Source: Bhargavaea beijingensis
Lineage (GTDB): Bacteria > Bacillota > Bacilli > Bacillales_A > Planococcaceae
Length of the DNA: 64,000 nt
NCBI RefSeq assembly: GCF_900101985.1
Contig: NZ_FNAR01000004.1
Coordinates: 1-64,000, forward strand
Direction: 5' to 3'
Part shown: piece after piece, positions 51,785 to 61,057 of the stretch
Position numbering within the stretch: the first letter of the stretch is position 1
Layout: each line of letters opens with the position of its first letter
Position numbers and translations under genes: made by a program
Notes under the pieces: model-generated
What the model saw: the letters and a program-made list of their open reading frames with translations, nothing else
The model's database searches: none
What the model was told of the DNA's origin: nothing

Positions 51785-52978
51785 TCAGTCTTGCCAGCGG
51801 GCCTCCACAAATTCACGGATCCGGCGAACGGCTTCCTTGAATTGCGAAAGTTCGGTCGCGTAGCTGAGCCGGATCGTGTCCGGTGCCCCGAAGCCGCTTC
51901 CCGGGATCACCGCGACCTCCGCTTCTTCGAGCAGGGCGCGTGCAAAGGCATCCGTGTCTTCGAAGCCGGTCTTCCGGACCGCCTCTGACACCTCAGGAAG
52001 CAGGTAGAATGCCCCCTGCGGCTTCAATACGTTGAAGCCTGGAATATCGGAAAGGAGCGGATACACGGCATCCAGGCGCTTTCCGAAGTCCTTGCGCATC
52101 GTCTCAACCGCATCCTGCGGTCCGTCATAGGCTTCAATCGCCGCGTATTGCGATGTCGTGACCGGGTTTGACGTGGAGTGGCTCGCAAGGTCCGTCATCG
52201 CTTTGATGACCGCCTCGTCGCCGCAAGCGTAGCCGATCCTCCAGCCTGTCATCGAGTGGGATTTCGAGACGCCATTGATGACGATTGTGCGGTCTTTCGC
52301 ATCGTCCGAAAGCGTCGCGATGGAGACGTGCCTGGCGTCCCCGTAGATCAGCTTTTCATAAATCTCATCGGAGATGATCCAGATGTCTGCTTCCCTGCAG
52401 ACTTCCAGGAGAGAGTTCAACTCCTCCTCGGTATAGATCATGCCGGACGGGTTGCTCGGTGAGTTCAGGATAAACGCTTTCGTCTTGTCCGACACCGCTT
52501 CTTTCAATTGTTCTGCCGTGATCTTGAATCCGGAATCGACGGATCCTTCAACGTATACAGGCACTCCTCCCGCAAGCTTCACTTGTTCGGGGTAGCTGAC
52601 CCAGTATGGGATCGGGATGATGACTTCGTCACCTGGGTCCAGGATGACCTGGAAAAGCGTATAGAGAACGTGCTTCGCCCCGATGCCGACGAGCACTTCA
52701 GATGGCCTGTATGTAAGTCCGTGGTCCCTCGACATTTTCCGGATGATGGCATCCTTCAGCTCCGGAAGACCGCCGGCCGGCGTGTATTTCGTCTTGCCTT
52801 CCTTCATCGAGGCGTAGGCCGCTTCGATGATAGGGTCCGGCGTATTGTAATCCGGCTCCCCGGCACCAAGTCCGATGACATCGATGCCCTCTTTTTTCAT
52901 CTGCTTCGCTTTGGCCGTGATCGCGAGCGTTGAAGATGGTGTAAGCGTTTCAGTCCGTTTTGCAAGTCTGCGGTCCAT
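51785..52978 (-). CDS. aspB: Aspartate aminotransferase (pyridoxal phosphate)
   Basis: A 397-residue fold-type I PLP enzyme of subgroup Ib (B. subtilis AspB). The start MDRRLAKRTETLTPSSTLAI, the N-terminal GLGAGEPDYNTP, the PLP-binding Lys in GVSKSHSMTGWRIGY, and Arg in FGAPDTIRLSYAT that binds the substrate carboxylate are all present. It interconverts aspartate and 2-oxoglutarate with oxaloacetate and glutamate. It is 24 bp upstream of asnS, matching the B. subtilis order. Confidence 0.94.
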   Translation of the reverse strand: MDRRLAKRTETLTPSSTLAITAKAKQMKKEGIDVIGLGAGEPDYNTPDPIIEAAYASMKEGKTKYTPAGGLPELKDAIIRKMSRDHGLTYRPSEVLVGIGAKHVLYTLFQVILDPGDEVIIPIPYWVSYPEQVKLAGGVPVYVEGSVDSGFKITAEQLKEAVSDKTKAFILNSPSNPSGMIYTEEELNSLLEVCREADIWIISDEIYEKLIYGDARHVSIATLSDDAKDRTIVINGVSKSHSMTGWRIGYACGDEAVIKAMTDLASHSTSNPVTTSQYAAIEAYDGPQDAVETMRKDFGKRLDAVYPLLSDIPGFNVLKPQGAFYLLPEVSEAVRKTGFEDTDAFARALLEEAEVAVIPGSGFGAPDTIRLSYATELSQFKEAVRRIREFVEARWQD

Positions 52979-52993
52979 GCCGGGAACCCCTTC

Positions 52994-53473
52994 CTATAAG
53001 TTCAATATTTTCTTTCGGGTGCTGCCGTCCTTAAAATTCATGTAGACATAATTCAGCTTGTCATCCTGCCCGACAAAGGCGACTTCCCAGAACGGTCCGG
53101 AACCGTCTGTTCCGAGATGGACGTGAAGAATGTCCGATACATTCATTTCCTCCCGAATAGCCGAAAGCACTTCTTTTGAGCTGATGCCCTCCGATAGGAG
53201 AACGCTACGTATGTCCCCTTTTTTCCCGTCCGGGACAAATGCTGCCTTCGGGCGGCCCTCCTTGTCTTTACCAAGCACCGTAATCGACGGCTCGGTGCCG
53301 TTCACCGGATAAGATCTGGTGATTTCAATAAGGTGGCCCTCCTCGATTGCACGCGCTTCCGCTTTCTCTTCCGCTTTTCCGATCGGCTTCTGTGCCTGAT
53401 AAAAGACGATGACACCGATCAGCGTGAAAAAGGCAAGCGAGAAGATGACGATGAACCTGATCCAGTTTCTCAT
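52994..53473 (-). CDS. ypmB: YpmB/TseB cell-wall elongation regulator
   Basis: A 159-residue membrane-anchored protein with an N-terminal membrane segment (WIRFIVIFSLAFFTLIGVIVFY, about 3-25) and two PepSY-like beta units outside (about 40-155). This matches YpmB, called TseB in B. subtilis, which works with the elongation transpeptidase PBP2A. Located 15 bp upstream of aspB and 7 bp after ypmA, so it is in the same transcript. The start has a weak site (GGACGTGATGG). Confidence 0.85.
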   Translation of the reverse strand: MRNWIRFIVIFSLAFFTLIGVIVFYQAQKPIGKAEEKAEARAIEEGHLIEITRSYPVNGTEPSITVLGKDKEGRPKAAFVPDGKKGDIRSVLLSEGISSKEVLSAIREEMNVSDILHVHLGTDGSGPFWEVAFVGQDDKLNYVYMNFKDGSTRKKILNL

Positions 53474-53480
53474 GAAGCCA

Positions 53481-53675
53481 TCACGTCCTGTAGATCGTGA
53501 AAACAGCCGTTTCCTGATCTTCCGGGTCGAGCGCCAGGCCGAACATCAGGTCGTCTTCCTTCAATGTCCGGTTGAGCGCATCAACGATTTTGTAAAGGTC
53601 CGGCTGATACTTGACCTTGACTGTGTTCACAATTTCAATTCTGCTTTCCATATTAGACCTGCCTTCTGTCTTCAT
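53481..53675 (-). CDS. ypmA: YpmA (DUF4264)
   Basis: A 64-residue protein of the YpmA/DUF4264 family: MESRIEIVNTVKVKYQPDLY, then KIVDALNRTLKEDDLMFGLALDPEDQETAVF. Function unknown. The position between dinG and ypmB is exactly that of B. subtilis ypmA. Its ATG lies inside the last bases of dinG's frame (4-bp overlap 53672-53675), indicating translational coupling. Confidence 0.85.
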   Translation of the reverse strand: MKTEGRSNMESRIEIVNTVKVKYQPDLYKIVDALNRTLKEDDLMFGLALDPEDQETAVFTIYRT

Positions 53676-56455
53676 ACTTCGTCATTATACCAACTTTCCA
53701 ATTCAATCACCATATCGGCGAGGCCGACTTTCTCGACCGGAACGGGCGGCAGTGCGCGGATAAACTCGCTGCCGTATGATTTCTTTTCAATCCGGCGGTC
53801 CAGGACGATGTAAGCGCCACGATCGGCAGTGGAGCGGATCAGCCGCCCGAATCCCTGGCGGAACTTGATGATGGCCTCCGGCAGGGAAAGTTCCTGGAAC
53901 GGGTTTTTCCCGGAGGCAGCGATTTTTGCCGCTCGCGCCTTGAACAGCGGGTTCTCCGGAGAACTGAATGGCAGCCGGACGACGATGACGGCTGCCAGGG
54001 CATCCCCCGGCGCGTCGACGCCCTCCCAGAAGCTGTCCGTGCCGAATAGGACGGAATGGCTGAACCGCTGAAACGACTTCAGCAAGCGCATCCGGCTCCC
54101 GGGCGTAATCCCCTGCGCAATCAGCATATACTCCGCGAGCAATTCACTATCCACGATCAGCTCGTAAGTTTTGCGGAGCATGTCATGGGAGGTGAAGAGC
54201 ACGAAGCACCTGCCGCCAGTCGCGATCACCGCCTGGACAACCGCATCGGCAACGGATTCGATATATTCCTGCTGCGGAACATTCAGGATATCCGGCATAT
54301 CGCTGACGATGAACATTTTCGCCCCCCGGTAAAATTCCGGAGGTGCGGTGAACTTCCGGATCTCAACCGTCTCGGGAAGGCCGATCTGATCGGCGATGAA
54401 TCGCTCCCTGCCCGGGAGAGAAAGCGTCCCGGAAGTCCAAACCACGCCAAATCGCCCGTCCGGGTTCACCGCTTTCCGGATCATGCCGGAAACGTCCGCC
54501 GGCTGCCGGACTATCTTCAGACTGCCAGGGATGCTTCTCATATCCGCCTCGATCCAGGCAGCCGCATCATCCATGCCCGCCGGGCCAAACAATTCCATCC
54601 AGCCGGCAGCCTGGAGTCTGATTTCGCGGATCCAATGCTGCCATTCTGACAGGAACCTGGCTATTTCAGGCTCATGGTGCCAGGAAGAGACGAGCGGCAC
54701 AGTGAGTTCCGTGACTTTGTCCAGATACGCGTACAACCGCTCGCCCGCCTCCCTGCACACATGAACAAGCGGTTCGAGATCAGCAAGCGCATACGTCCGT
54801 TTTTGTTCATGCGGGCGATCCTCTCCCAACGTCTGGATGAGTAGCTGGATGCCCTCGAAAGCGGCATCGAATGCATCCATCGCCCGTTCGTACTGTTCGG
54901 TCGCACGTACGGCTTCCCGCTCTCCGGGCATGCCGTTTTTGCGGGCAAGTGAAACAAACCTGTCCTGAAGAAGGCCCTCGCCGGACCTGCCCATCTGGCC
55001 GATCGTGTACTTAAAGTCTGTGTACGAAAAGAGCGTCTCCGCATGGGAGCGCGCCGCCGTGATAAACTGGTGGGCCTCATCAATGATCATTCCCGACAGA
55101 GGCGGAAAAGGAGACTTGCCCCTGTCCTGCGCTGAAAGGAGCATCGCATGGTTGGTCACAATGAGATCCGAATTCCTCGCAAAATCCAGTGTCCGGAGAT
55201 AAAAGTCTATCTTCTCCAGTTCCCCGTCCCGGACGGCAGCCCGGTATTTGCGGATTTTGTCCAGGAACAGCCGGCCGCCGCCGGAAACATTGAGTTCTTC
55301 AAGATCTCCGGTCTTGGTTCCCGCCAGCCAGACCACCACCTGCAAGATCGCAAGAGTTTCGTCATAAGACTCATCGGTCGCCGCCAGGATGCCGGCAAAC
55401 CGCTCGAGATCGATATAATGGCCGACCCCCTTCAGGAGGGCAGCACGCAGCGGTACGCCGATGGCCCGCTCCGCCTTCTCCAAATCACGACCGATGATCT
55501 GCTCGGTCAGGTGGTTGGTGTACGTGCTGATAACAGCCGGTTTTCCTTCACGCAAAGCGTATACCGCGGCCGGGAGAAGATAAGCGAAGGTTTTGCCGAT
55601 GCCGGTCGCGGCTTCGGCCGCGAGCTCGGACTTCAACTCGAGCGTATGGTGCACAGCATCCATCATCGCGCTTTGTGCAGGCCGCTCCTCATACGGATCA
55701 AACGCATGCCGCAATAACGATTCCTTCTCCTGAGGGTCCCCGGGATAGGAGATATCGGCAGTGATCCTTTTTTTTTGATGTGGCGGCTCTTTTATGGCCA
55801 TGCCTTTCCAGACCAGATAGCCGCCTTCAGTGGCGGCATGCCTGCGCTTTTTCCTGAGCGCGCTGTAGAACAATGAGCTCAGGTCCGATTTCAGTCGGAA
55901 TGACCGCTTATGGAGAAGGGAGAGCGTCGGCTCCGGAAGCCGTTCGGTCTCTTTTTGCAGGCGGATCAGGAGTTCGGCGGTCGCTTTGGCATCCTCAATG
56001 GCGCGGTGGGCGTTTTCCAGGCCGATGCCGAATTCTGCGGCAATATCCTGAAGTTTGAAGCTTGGTGCGGACGGACAAATCACTTTTGCGAGTTCCACCG
56101 TATCGATTGTTTCCCCGCTCCATTTGGGCAGCCCCGCCCGCCGGAATTCATGCTGCAGGAACGGCAGGTCAAACGACACATTGTGGGCGACAAACACGCA
56201 GCCCTCCAGCCACTCTCTGATCTCGGCGGCCCTATCCTCGAATATGGGAGCATCCGCCACATCGCTGTCGCGGATGCCGGTCAGGTTGCTGATGAAAGCG
56301 GGAATTTTCCGTCCGGGATTAAGAAAAGTGGAGTATGTTCTCGTCACGGTTCCGTTTTCCACGAGCGCCATGCCGATCTCGATCATCCTGTCTCCGCTTT
56401 TCGGTGAATGTCCGGTCGTCTCAAGATCCACGACCGCATATCGTTTACCATCCAT
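53672..56455 (-). CDS. dinG: DinG-type helicase with DnaQ-like exonuclease domain
   Basis: A 927-residue protein. N-terminal DEDD exonuclease domain (about 1-165, VVDLETTGHSPKSGDRMIEIG, AHNVSFDLPFLQHEF, AHRAIEDAKATAELL) fused to an XPD-type helicase with P-loop AATGIGKTFAYLLPA, DEAH box MIIDEAHQF and late motifs GTDSFWEGVDAPGD and RQGFGRLIRS. The region between P-loop and DEAH box contains no cysteine cluster, so unlike the helicase at 33854 it should not carry [4Fe-4S]. Repair and 3'-5' exonuclease roles are known for the family. Located downstream of panD as in B. subtilis. Confidence 0.93.
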   Translation of the reverse strand: MDGKRYAVVDLETTGHSPKSGDRMIEIGMALVENGTVTRTYSTFLNPGRKIPAFISNLTGIRDSDVADAPIFEDRAAEIREWLEGCVFVAHNVSFDLPFLQHEFRRAGLPKWSGETIDTVELAKVICPSAPSFKLQDIAAEFGIGLENAHRAIEDAKATAELLIRLQKETERLPEPTLSLLHKRSFRLKSDLSSLFYSALRKKRRHAATEGGYLVWKGMAIKEPPHQKKRITADISYPGDPQEKESLLRHAFDPYEERPAQSAMMDAVHHTLELKSELAAEAATGIGKTFAYLLPAAVYALREGKPAVISTYTNHLTEQIIGRDLEKAERAIGVPLRAALLKGVGHYIDLERFAGILAATDESYDETLAILQVVVWLAGTKTGDLEELNVSGGGRLFLDKIRKYRAAVRDGELEKIDFYLRTLDFARNSDLIVTNHAMLLSAQDRGKSPFPPLSGMIIDEAHQFITAARSHAETLFSYTDFKYTIGQMGRSGEGLLQDRFVSLARKNGMPGEREAVRATEQYERAMDAFDAAFEGIQLLIQTLGEDRPHEQKRTYALADLEPLVHVCREAGERLYAYLDKVTELTVPLVSSWHHEPEIARFLSEWQHWIREIRLQAAGWMELFGPAGMDDAAAWIEADMRSIPGSLKIVRQPADVSGMIRKAVNPDGRFGVVWTSGTLSLPGRERFIADQIGLPETVEIRKFTAPPEFYRGAKMFIVSDMPDILNVPQQEYIESVADAVVQAVIATGGRCFVLFTSHDMLRKTYELIVDSELLAEYMLIAQGITPGSRMRLLKSFQRFSHSVLFGTDSFWEGVDAPGDALAAVIVVRLPFSSPENPLFKARAAKIAASGKNPFQELSLPEAIIKFRQGFGRLIRSTADRGAYIVLDRRIEKKSYGSEFIRALPPVPVEKVGLADMVIELESWYNDEV

Positions 56456-56542
56456 CTATATCATCTCGCTGTCCGTCGGTGTCTTACCGAAATTGTACCA
56501 CATCCCCGCGCTTAGAATCGTCCGGCCCGCTGCCCCGAAAGT

Positions 56543-56607
56543 TGCGGACATAAAATCACGGGGTGCGGTCGCGAATTTCATGCATTACGGTCGCGAGCTC
56601 CAATCAC
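56543..56607. repeat. Three tandem 21-22-bp units (CGGTCGCGA family)
   Basis: TGCGGACATAAAATCACGGGG (56543-56563), then TGCGGTCGCGAATTTCATGC.. (56564-56585) and TACGGTCGCGAGCTCCAATC.. (56586-56607). The last two share TxCGGTCGCGA. It lies between the panD remnant and dinG, and is similar in unit length to the other repeat families. Confidence 0.5.
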
Positions 56608-56674
56608 ACATATTCCGAGTGACTCCCTTGCACACCTGAGGTGACCCCGTTCCGGCAACAAACCATCCCTGCAT

Positions 56675-56733
56675 AAAAGAAAAACACCCTGGAATCGGAT
56701 TCGCTTTGAACAACACGCAAACCCGATTCAGGG
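56675..56733 (-). terminator. Rho-independent terminator of the pan genes
   Basis: On minus, CCCTGAATCGG pairs with CCGATTCCAGGG around a 24-nt loop with GCG/CGC, followed by TGTTTTTCTTTT. Confidence 0.8.
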
Positions 56734-56772
56734 AGTCTTCCCTGCGACCGTGCAGTTACTGCACGCCTCGTC

Positions 56773-56967
56773 TCAGTAAATAGTCGCTTCCGGCTCGTAG
56801 CCGATGACTTCATCGATCCGGTTGTTTACTCCCATCAGCACGATGTTCGGCCTGTGCTGTTCCGCTTCTCTCGCATCGACATGGACGTAGCTGAGGATGA
56901 TGACGATGTCACCGGGCTGGACAAGACGGGCGGCGGCTCCGTTGACACACATGACCCGGCTTCCCTT
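56773..56967 (-). pseudogene. panD: Truncated panD (aspartate 1-decarboxylase), C-terminal half only
   Basis: The last 64 codons read [33 protein letters not shown], and end NNRIDEVIGYEPEATIY, a clear match to the C-terminal half of PanD (family form [16 protein letters not shown]). The N-terminal half, including the Gly-Ser self-cleavage site that forms the pyruvoyl cofactor (about residue 25), is missing. Immediately before it the frame meets a TGA, and the upstream DNA is the end of panC in another phase. PanD normally has about 127 residues. This gene cannot make beta-alanine as it stands. Confidence 0.85.
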
Positions 56968-57808
56968 TCAGCGGAATCAGGATGTTGTCGATCAGGCGCG
57001 CGCCGGAAAACCGGACCGCCGCGGCGATGATGGCTTCCCGCGATTCCGAAGAAAGCGGGAAAAGGGATGGGTATTCAAGGATTTCCGCGTAATCGGTCTC
57101 TGCCCCAGGGATGCTTCCGAGACTGTGGCCGACTGTGCCAAGCGCCAGTTCCGCATCGCCGGTTTCCCGGAGCACCCTGGCGCCTTCACGGAGCGCTTCA
57201 TAGATGGAGGGCGCTTGCCGCCTCTCTTGGGCAGTCAGCCGCACATTCCGCGAGCTTTTCGCCAGGCCGTCTTTTTCCCGGACGGTCGGCACACGCCGGA
57301 TTTCCAGCGGGAAGTTGTAGTCCCTGACAAACGTTTCAATGATAGCCAACTGCTGTGCGTCCTTCTGGCCGAAGTAGGCCCGCTCAGGCCTTGCCAGGTG
57401 GAACAGCTTGGTAAGGACCTTCAGGACGCCGTCAAAATGACCCGGACGGCTTGCGCCGCATAATACGCCCGCCTGCCGGCCCGGCAGGATGCGGATATCA
57501 CTGTCTTCCGGATACATTTCTTCAGACGACGGATGAAACAGGAGGTCGACGCCCGCTTTTTCCGCGAGTTCCGCGTCCCGCTCCAAATCCCTCGGGTAGC
57601 CCTCGAAATCTTCGCCCGGCCCGAACTGTGCAGGGTTCACAAAAATGCTCATGATGACAACGTCATTTTCTTTCCTTGCTTCTGCCGCAAGCGCCAGATG
57701 GCCTTCGTGAAGAAAGCCCATCGTCGGGACAAAGCCGATGCTTTTCCCTTCCGACGCAAGGCGTCTTGCCGCTTGCGCCATGTCGGCGACTTTCTCAATG
57801 CGCTTCAA
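56909..57808 (-). CDS. panC: Pantothenate synthetase
   Basis: A roughly 299-residue ATP-dependent ligase joining pantoate and beta-alanine. It has the HIGH-type motif [47 protein letters not shown] and the KMSKS-like region KSSRNVRL. The normal C-terminus is reached at [13 protein letters not shown]; the following 15 or so residues ([16 protein letters not shown]) are out-of-frame translation of panD DNA. TTG at 57808 has GGAGGGG six bases upstream. It overlaps the panB stop by 14 bp. Confidence 0.92.
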   Translation of the reverse strand: MKRIEKVADMAQAARRLASEGKSIGFVPTMGFLHEGHLALAAEARKENDVVIMSIFVNPAQFGPGEDFEGYPRDLERDAELAEKAGVDLLFHPSSEEMYPEDSDIRILPGRQAGVLCGASRPGHFDGVLKVLTKLFHLARPERAYFGQKDAQQLAIIETFVRDYNFPLEIRRVPTVREKDGLAKSSRNVRLTAQERRQAPSIYEALREGARVLRETGDAELALGTVGHSLGSIPGAETDYAEILEYPSLFPLSSESREAIIAAAVRFSGARLIDNILIPLKGKPGHVCQRSRRPSCPAR

Positions 57809-58643
57809 CGGGATCCCCTCCATACAATTTCCCTGCCTCTTCCTCTTTCATCGTGAAGCGGTGTGCTTCTGTCGGGAAAGAACCGTCCCTCACCGCTGAT
57901 GCGTAGGCAGTGATGCCATCATGGATCGGCGTGCCGGCATCGGCAAACTGGCGGACGAACTTCGGCACATGGTGGCTTCCATAGCCGACCAGGTCATGGA
58001 AGACGAGCACTTGGCCGTCTGTTTCCGAACCGGCCCCGATCCCGATGACGGGGATCGACAGCTCTCCGGTGATCCGGCCGGCCAGTTGGTGCGGAATGCA
58101 TTCAAGGACAAGCATGCAGGCACCGGCCTCCTGGACTTCTTTTGCCTCCCGGATGAGCCGGAGCGCATCTTCCGCCGTCTTGCCCTGTACTTTGTACCCG
58201 CCTGTCACGCCGGCTGACTGCGGCAGGAGCCCGAGGTGTGCCACAACCGGGATTCCCGCCGAAACGAGCCTCCTGATGACGTCTGTGACGATTCCCGCAC
58301 CCTCCAGTTTCAGGGCGTCCGCTCCGGTTTCACGGAACATGCGGACGGCCGCTTCGAGCGTCCGGTCGATACTCCCATGGTAAGATCCGAACGGCATGTC
58401 CACCACCGTGAATGTCTGTCCTGCTCCGCGTCGTACCGCCTTGCCGTGATGGATCATGTCCTCCACCGTCACCGGGACGGTCGATTCATAGCCTAGCACG
58501 ACCATCCCGAGAGAATCGCCGACAAGCAGGACCTCGATTCCAATTTCGGCTGCCATTTTCGCCGTCGGAAAGTCGTACGCCGTCATCATCACAATTTTTT
58601 CACCGTTCTTCTTTTTGTTCATGAGATCTGCAGTGGTGATCAT
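57795..58643 (-). CDS. panB: Ketopantoate hydroxymethyltransferase
   Basis: A 282-residue TIM-barrel enzyme transferring a hydroxymethyl group from methylene-tetrahydrofolate to ketoisovalerate. It has [42 protein letters not shown] (metal site Asp), [23 protein letters not shown] and [18 protein letters not shown], all at expected places. ATG at 58643 is preceded by AAAGGAG. First gene of the panBC(D) unit; no other pan gene is nearby. Confidence 0.96.
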   Translation of the reverse strand: MITTADLMNKKKNGEKIVMMTAYDFPTAKMAAEIGIEVLLVGDSLGMVVLGYESTVPVTVEDMIHHGKAVRRGAGQTFTVVDMPFGSYHGSIDRTLEAAVRMFRETGADALKLEGAGIVTDVIRRLVSAGIPVVAHLGLLPQSAGVTGGYKVQGKTAEDALRLIREAKEVQEAGACMLVLECIPHQLAGRITGELSIPVIGIGAGSETDGQVLVFHDLVGYGSHHVPKFVRQFADAGTPIHDGITAYASAVRDGSFPTEAHRFTMKEEEAGKLYGGDPVEAH

Positions 58644-58670
58644 CTGTTCTTCTCCTTTCCTGGAGAAAAC

Positions 58671-58706
58671 CAAAAGCCCTCCCGCCAAAAAAATGGCAGA
58701 AGGGCT
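58671..58706 (-). terminator. Rho-independent terminator of birA
   Basis: On minus, AGCCCTTCTGCCA and TGGCGGGAGGGCT enclose a T-rich loop and are followed by TTTGG. It separates birA from panB, so the pan genes have their own promoter in the 190 bp further on. Confidence 0.78.
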
Positions 58707-58896
58707 GAATAATCATTCCGGTCTTCTCCGTCCCTGTCTTTTCGGATCAAGGCGGATCAAGTGTAGTGGCGACCCGTGCCGCTCGGGAACGGGTTCGCTT
58801 GTCCGGTCGTTCAGCTTTGTTTCAGGTGCAGTTCGGTTACGATACCGCCCTTCTCCGCCTTCAATATAGCAGAAAGCGGTTTCGGGGCGCAAGCGG

Positions 58897-59886
58897 TTAT
58901 TCTGCCGGCTCGATGTCCGCCGAATAAATGCCTCGGATAGCGCCATCTTCCGTACGGATTTCAAGAACGCCTTCTTCTGTGATGCCGATGGCCGTTCCGG
59001 TGACCGTTTCCCGCATCATGACTGCGTTCACTTTCCGGCCGATCGTGTCGGAGTTTTCCTCCCAAAGCGTCTTGATGGGCGCAAACCCCTCTTCAAGATA
59101 GATTTTCGAATAAAAGCCGATATTCCGCAGTACAGCGGCTGCAAGTGCCGCACGGTCAATCCGATGTCCGGATTGGATCCTGACTGAAGTTGCGATATCC
59201 GCAAGTTCTTCAGGGAAGTCTTCGGTTTCCTGGTTGACGTTGATGCCGATGCCGATGATGATTGCCTGGACACGGTCGGGGTCGGCCTGAAGCTCGGTCA
59301 GGATGCCGGTCACCTTCCGGCCGCCGATCAGCAAGTCATTCGGCCACTTGATACGCGCTTCCACCCCGGCCGTCTCGCGGATCGCCCGGCAGATGGAGAC
59401 GGCGGCGATCAGGGTGAACTGGGGCGCCCGGTGCGGCGGGATGTCGGGTTTCAGGATAACGCTCATCCAGATTCCCTTGCCGGCAGTGGAAGACCACGGA
59501 CGGGCGAGCCGCCCGCGTCCCTCCGTCTGTTCTTCCGCGACGATCACCGTTCCACCGGAAGCACCGTTTTGTGCTTCCCTATGGGCAATCGGCATCGTCG
59601 AACCGACGGATTCATAGTGGATGATGTCGCTGACAAACGGATCATCTTTAAGATGCCTCCTGATCAGCGCGGGCGTCAGCAGGTCTGGCATGGCTTCCAG
59701 CACATACCCCTTTTTCCGGACGGACCGGACGGTATAACCTTCCTCCTCCAGTTCACGCACCCACTTCCAGATGGCCGTTCTGGAAACACCGGCCTCATCC
59801 GCCAGCATCTGTCCCGAAACCGGTTCTCCGCCGGCTTCCATGAGCCGCCTCAGTAAACTGTCTTTATCCTTCACTTTCGATTCCAT
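58897..59886 (-). CDS. birA: Biotin-protein ligase / biotin operon repressor BirA
   Basis: A 329-residue bifunctional protein. N-terminal winged helix (about 10-70, VSGQMLADEAGVSRTAIWKWV) for operator binding, central BPL/LipB catalytic domain (about 85-270) with the biotinyl-AMP motif EQTEGRGRLARPWSS and IKWPNDLLIGGRKVTG, and C-terminal SH3-like domain (about 275-329). It biotinylates acetyl-CoA carboxylase and represses biotin genes. Start with AAGGATGG upstream. It overlaps cca by 23 bp, in the same order as B. subtilis. Confidence 0.96.
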   Translation of the reverse strand: MESKVKDKDSLLRRLMEAGGEPVSGQMLADEAGVSRTAIWKWVRELEEEGYTVRSVRKKGYVLEAMPDLLTPALIRRHLKDDPFVSDIIHYESVGSTMPIAHREAQNGASGGTVIVAEEQTEGRGRLARPWSSTAGKGIWMSVILKPDIPPHRAPQFTLIAAVSICRAIRETAGVEARIKWPNDLLIGGRKVTGILTELQADPDRVQAIIIGIGINVNQETEDFPEELADIATSVRIQSGHRIDRAALAAAVLRNIGFYSKIYLEEGFAPIKTLWEENSDTIGRKVNAVMMRETVTGTAIGITEEGVLEIRTEDGAIRGIYSADIEPAE

Positions 59887-61057
59887 TTAAAAACCATCCT
59901 TTTATGTCTTCCCGGTTATTATCCAGATGCCCGGTGACGACCGCTTCCTCGATATTCGCCAGCCACTCCTTCACCCAGGGCCCGCCTTTTTTGCCGCACC
60001 ATTTGATCAGATCGTTGCCGGTGATGGCCAGATCCTTCAGGGAAGAAATCGGAAGACTGTTTTTCAGCCTGCTGATCGCCCCGGGTTCAGCTGATACGGA
60101 AGCCTCTCCCGTCATATTGGCCAAACGGGCGCCTGCAATAAGCGCGGTTTCCGGAAGCCGGTAAGCATCCATCCGGCTGTACGGGCGCTCCCGTCCAATT
60201 CTGAAGGCGGCCAGAATGTCCCTGACCGACCGCTTTTCGGAGTTCGATAGTTTATATGGGTTCCCATCCGGCTCCCCGGCCAGGAAGCAGAGCAGCGCCC
60301 AGCCTTCGACTGTCCGCTCCGGTTTGTCGAATTTTTCCCAAGTGCCCAGTGTCTCGCCTGAAAATGCCCGGTCCATAAGCGGAAGGTGTCGCGCAAGACC
60401 TGTCTCTGCCATCAGCTGTACCGCCAGGCCCGCCCGTCCGCTTGTCCAGATTTTGTCCATTTCCATTTTGACGCGTTCCACGGACACATGGCGGATGCTC
60501 CCGGCATGCCTGGAGATGGCGGCTTTTGTTCCGGCTTCAATTTCAAAACCGGTTTTCGCTGCAAACCTTACCGCACGCAGCATCCTGAGCGCATCTTCAG
60601 CAAACCGCTCGTCCGGCTTGCCCACTGCACGGATGATGCCCCGCATGATGTCTTCTTCCCCGCGGAATGGATCGTAGAGCGAGCCGTCCCCGCGGATTGC
60701 GATGGCATTCATCGTAAAATCCCTGCGGCGGAGGTCCTCTTTCAGCGAAGTGACATATTCCACATGGTCGGGCCGACGGTGGTCGGTATAGGTGCCTTCC
60801 GTCCGGTAGGTAGTCACCTCCACCGGCGGCGCCGGATCGAGCACCATCACTGTGCCATGGGCGATTCCGACGTCAGCCGTTTTCGGAAAAATCGCCTTGA
60901 CCTCTTCCGGCAATGCTGCCGTCGCGACATCCACATCATGTGCCGGAAGTCCCATCAGCCGGTCACGGACCGCACCGCCGACAATGACCGCCTCAAAACC
61001 GGCTTCCCTGAGGCGCCCAACAATTTCAAATGCTGACTGCCAGTGCTTCTCCGTCAA
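59864..61057 (-). CDS. cca: CCA tRNA nucleotidyltransferase
   Basis: A 397-residue class II nucleotidyltransferase of the bacterial CCA-adding type. Catalytic motif GGAVRDRLMGLPAHDVDVAT with the two Asp, DFTMNAIAIRGDG, and RRMLRAVRFA-like EDALRMLRAVRFAAKTGFEIE, then the HD-less neck/body region. It adds CCA to tRNA 3' ends. TTG at 61057 fits GGAAGGAACC and overlaps the bshA stop by 4 bp (TTGA). No rnpB or tRNA genes sit beside it here, but it lies in the conserved birA-cca-bshA order. Confidence 0.94.
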   Translation of the reverse strand: MTEKHWQSAFEIVGRLREAGFEAVIVGGAVRDRLMGLPAHDVDVATAALPEEVKAIFPKTADVGIAHGTVMVLDPAPPVEVTTYRTEGTYTDHRRPDHVEYVTSLKEDLRRRDFTMNAIAIRGDGSLYDPFRGEEDIMRGIIRAVGKPDERFAEDALRMLRAVRFAAKTGFEIEAGTKAAISRHAGSIRHVSVERVKMEMDKIWTSGRAGLAVQLMAETGLARHLPLMDRAFSGETLGTWEKFDKPERTVEGWALLCFLAGEPDGNPYKLSNSEKRSVRDILAAFRIGRERPYSRMDAYRLPETALIAGARLANMTGEASVSAEPGAISRLKNSLPISSLKDLAITGNDLIKWCGKKGGPWVKEWLANIEEAVVTGHLDNNREDIKGWFLNGIESEG

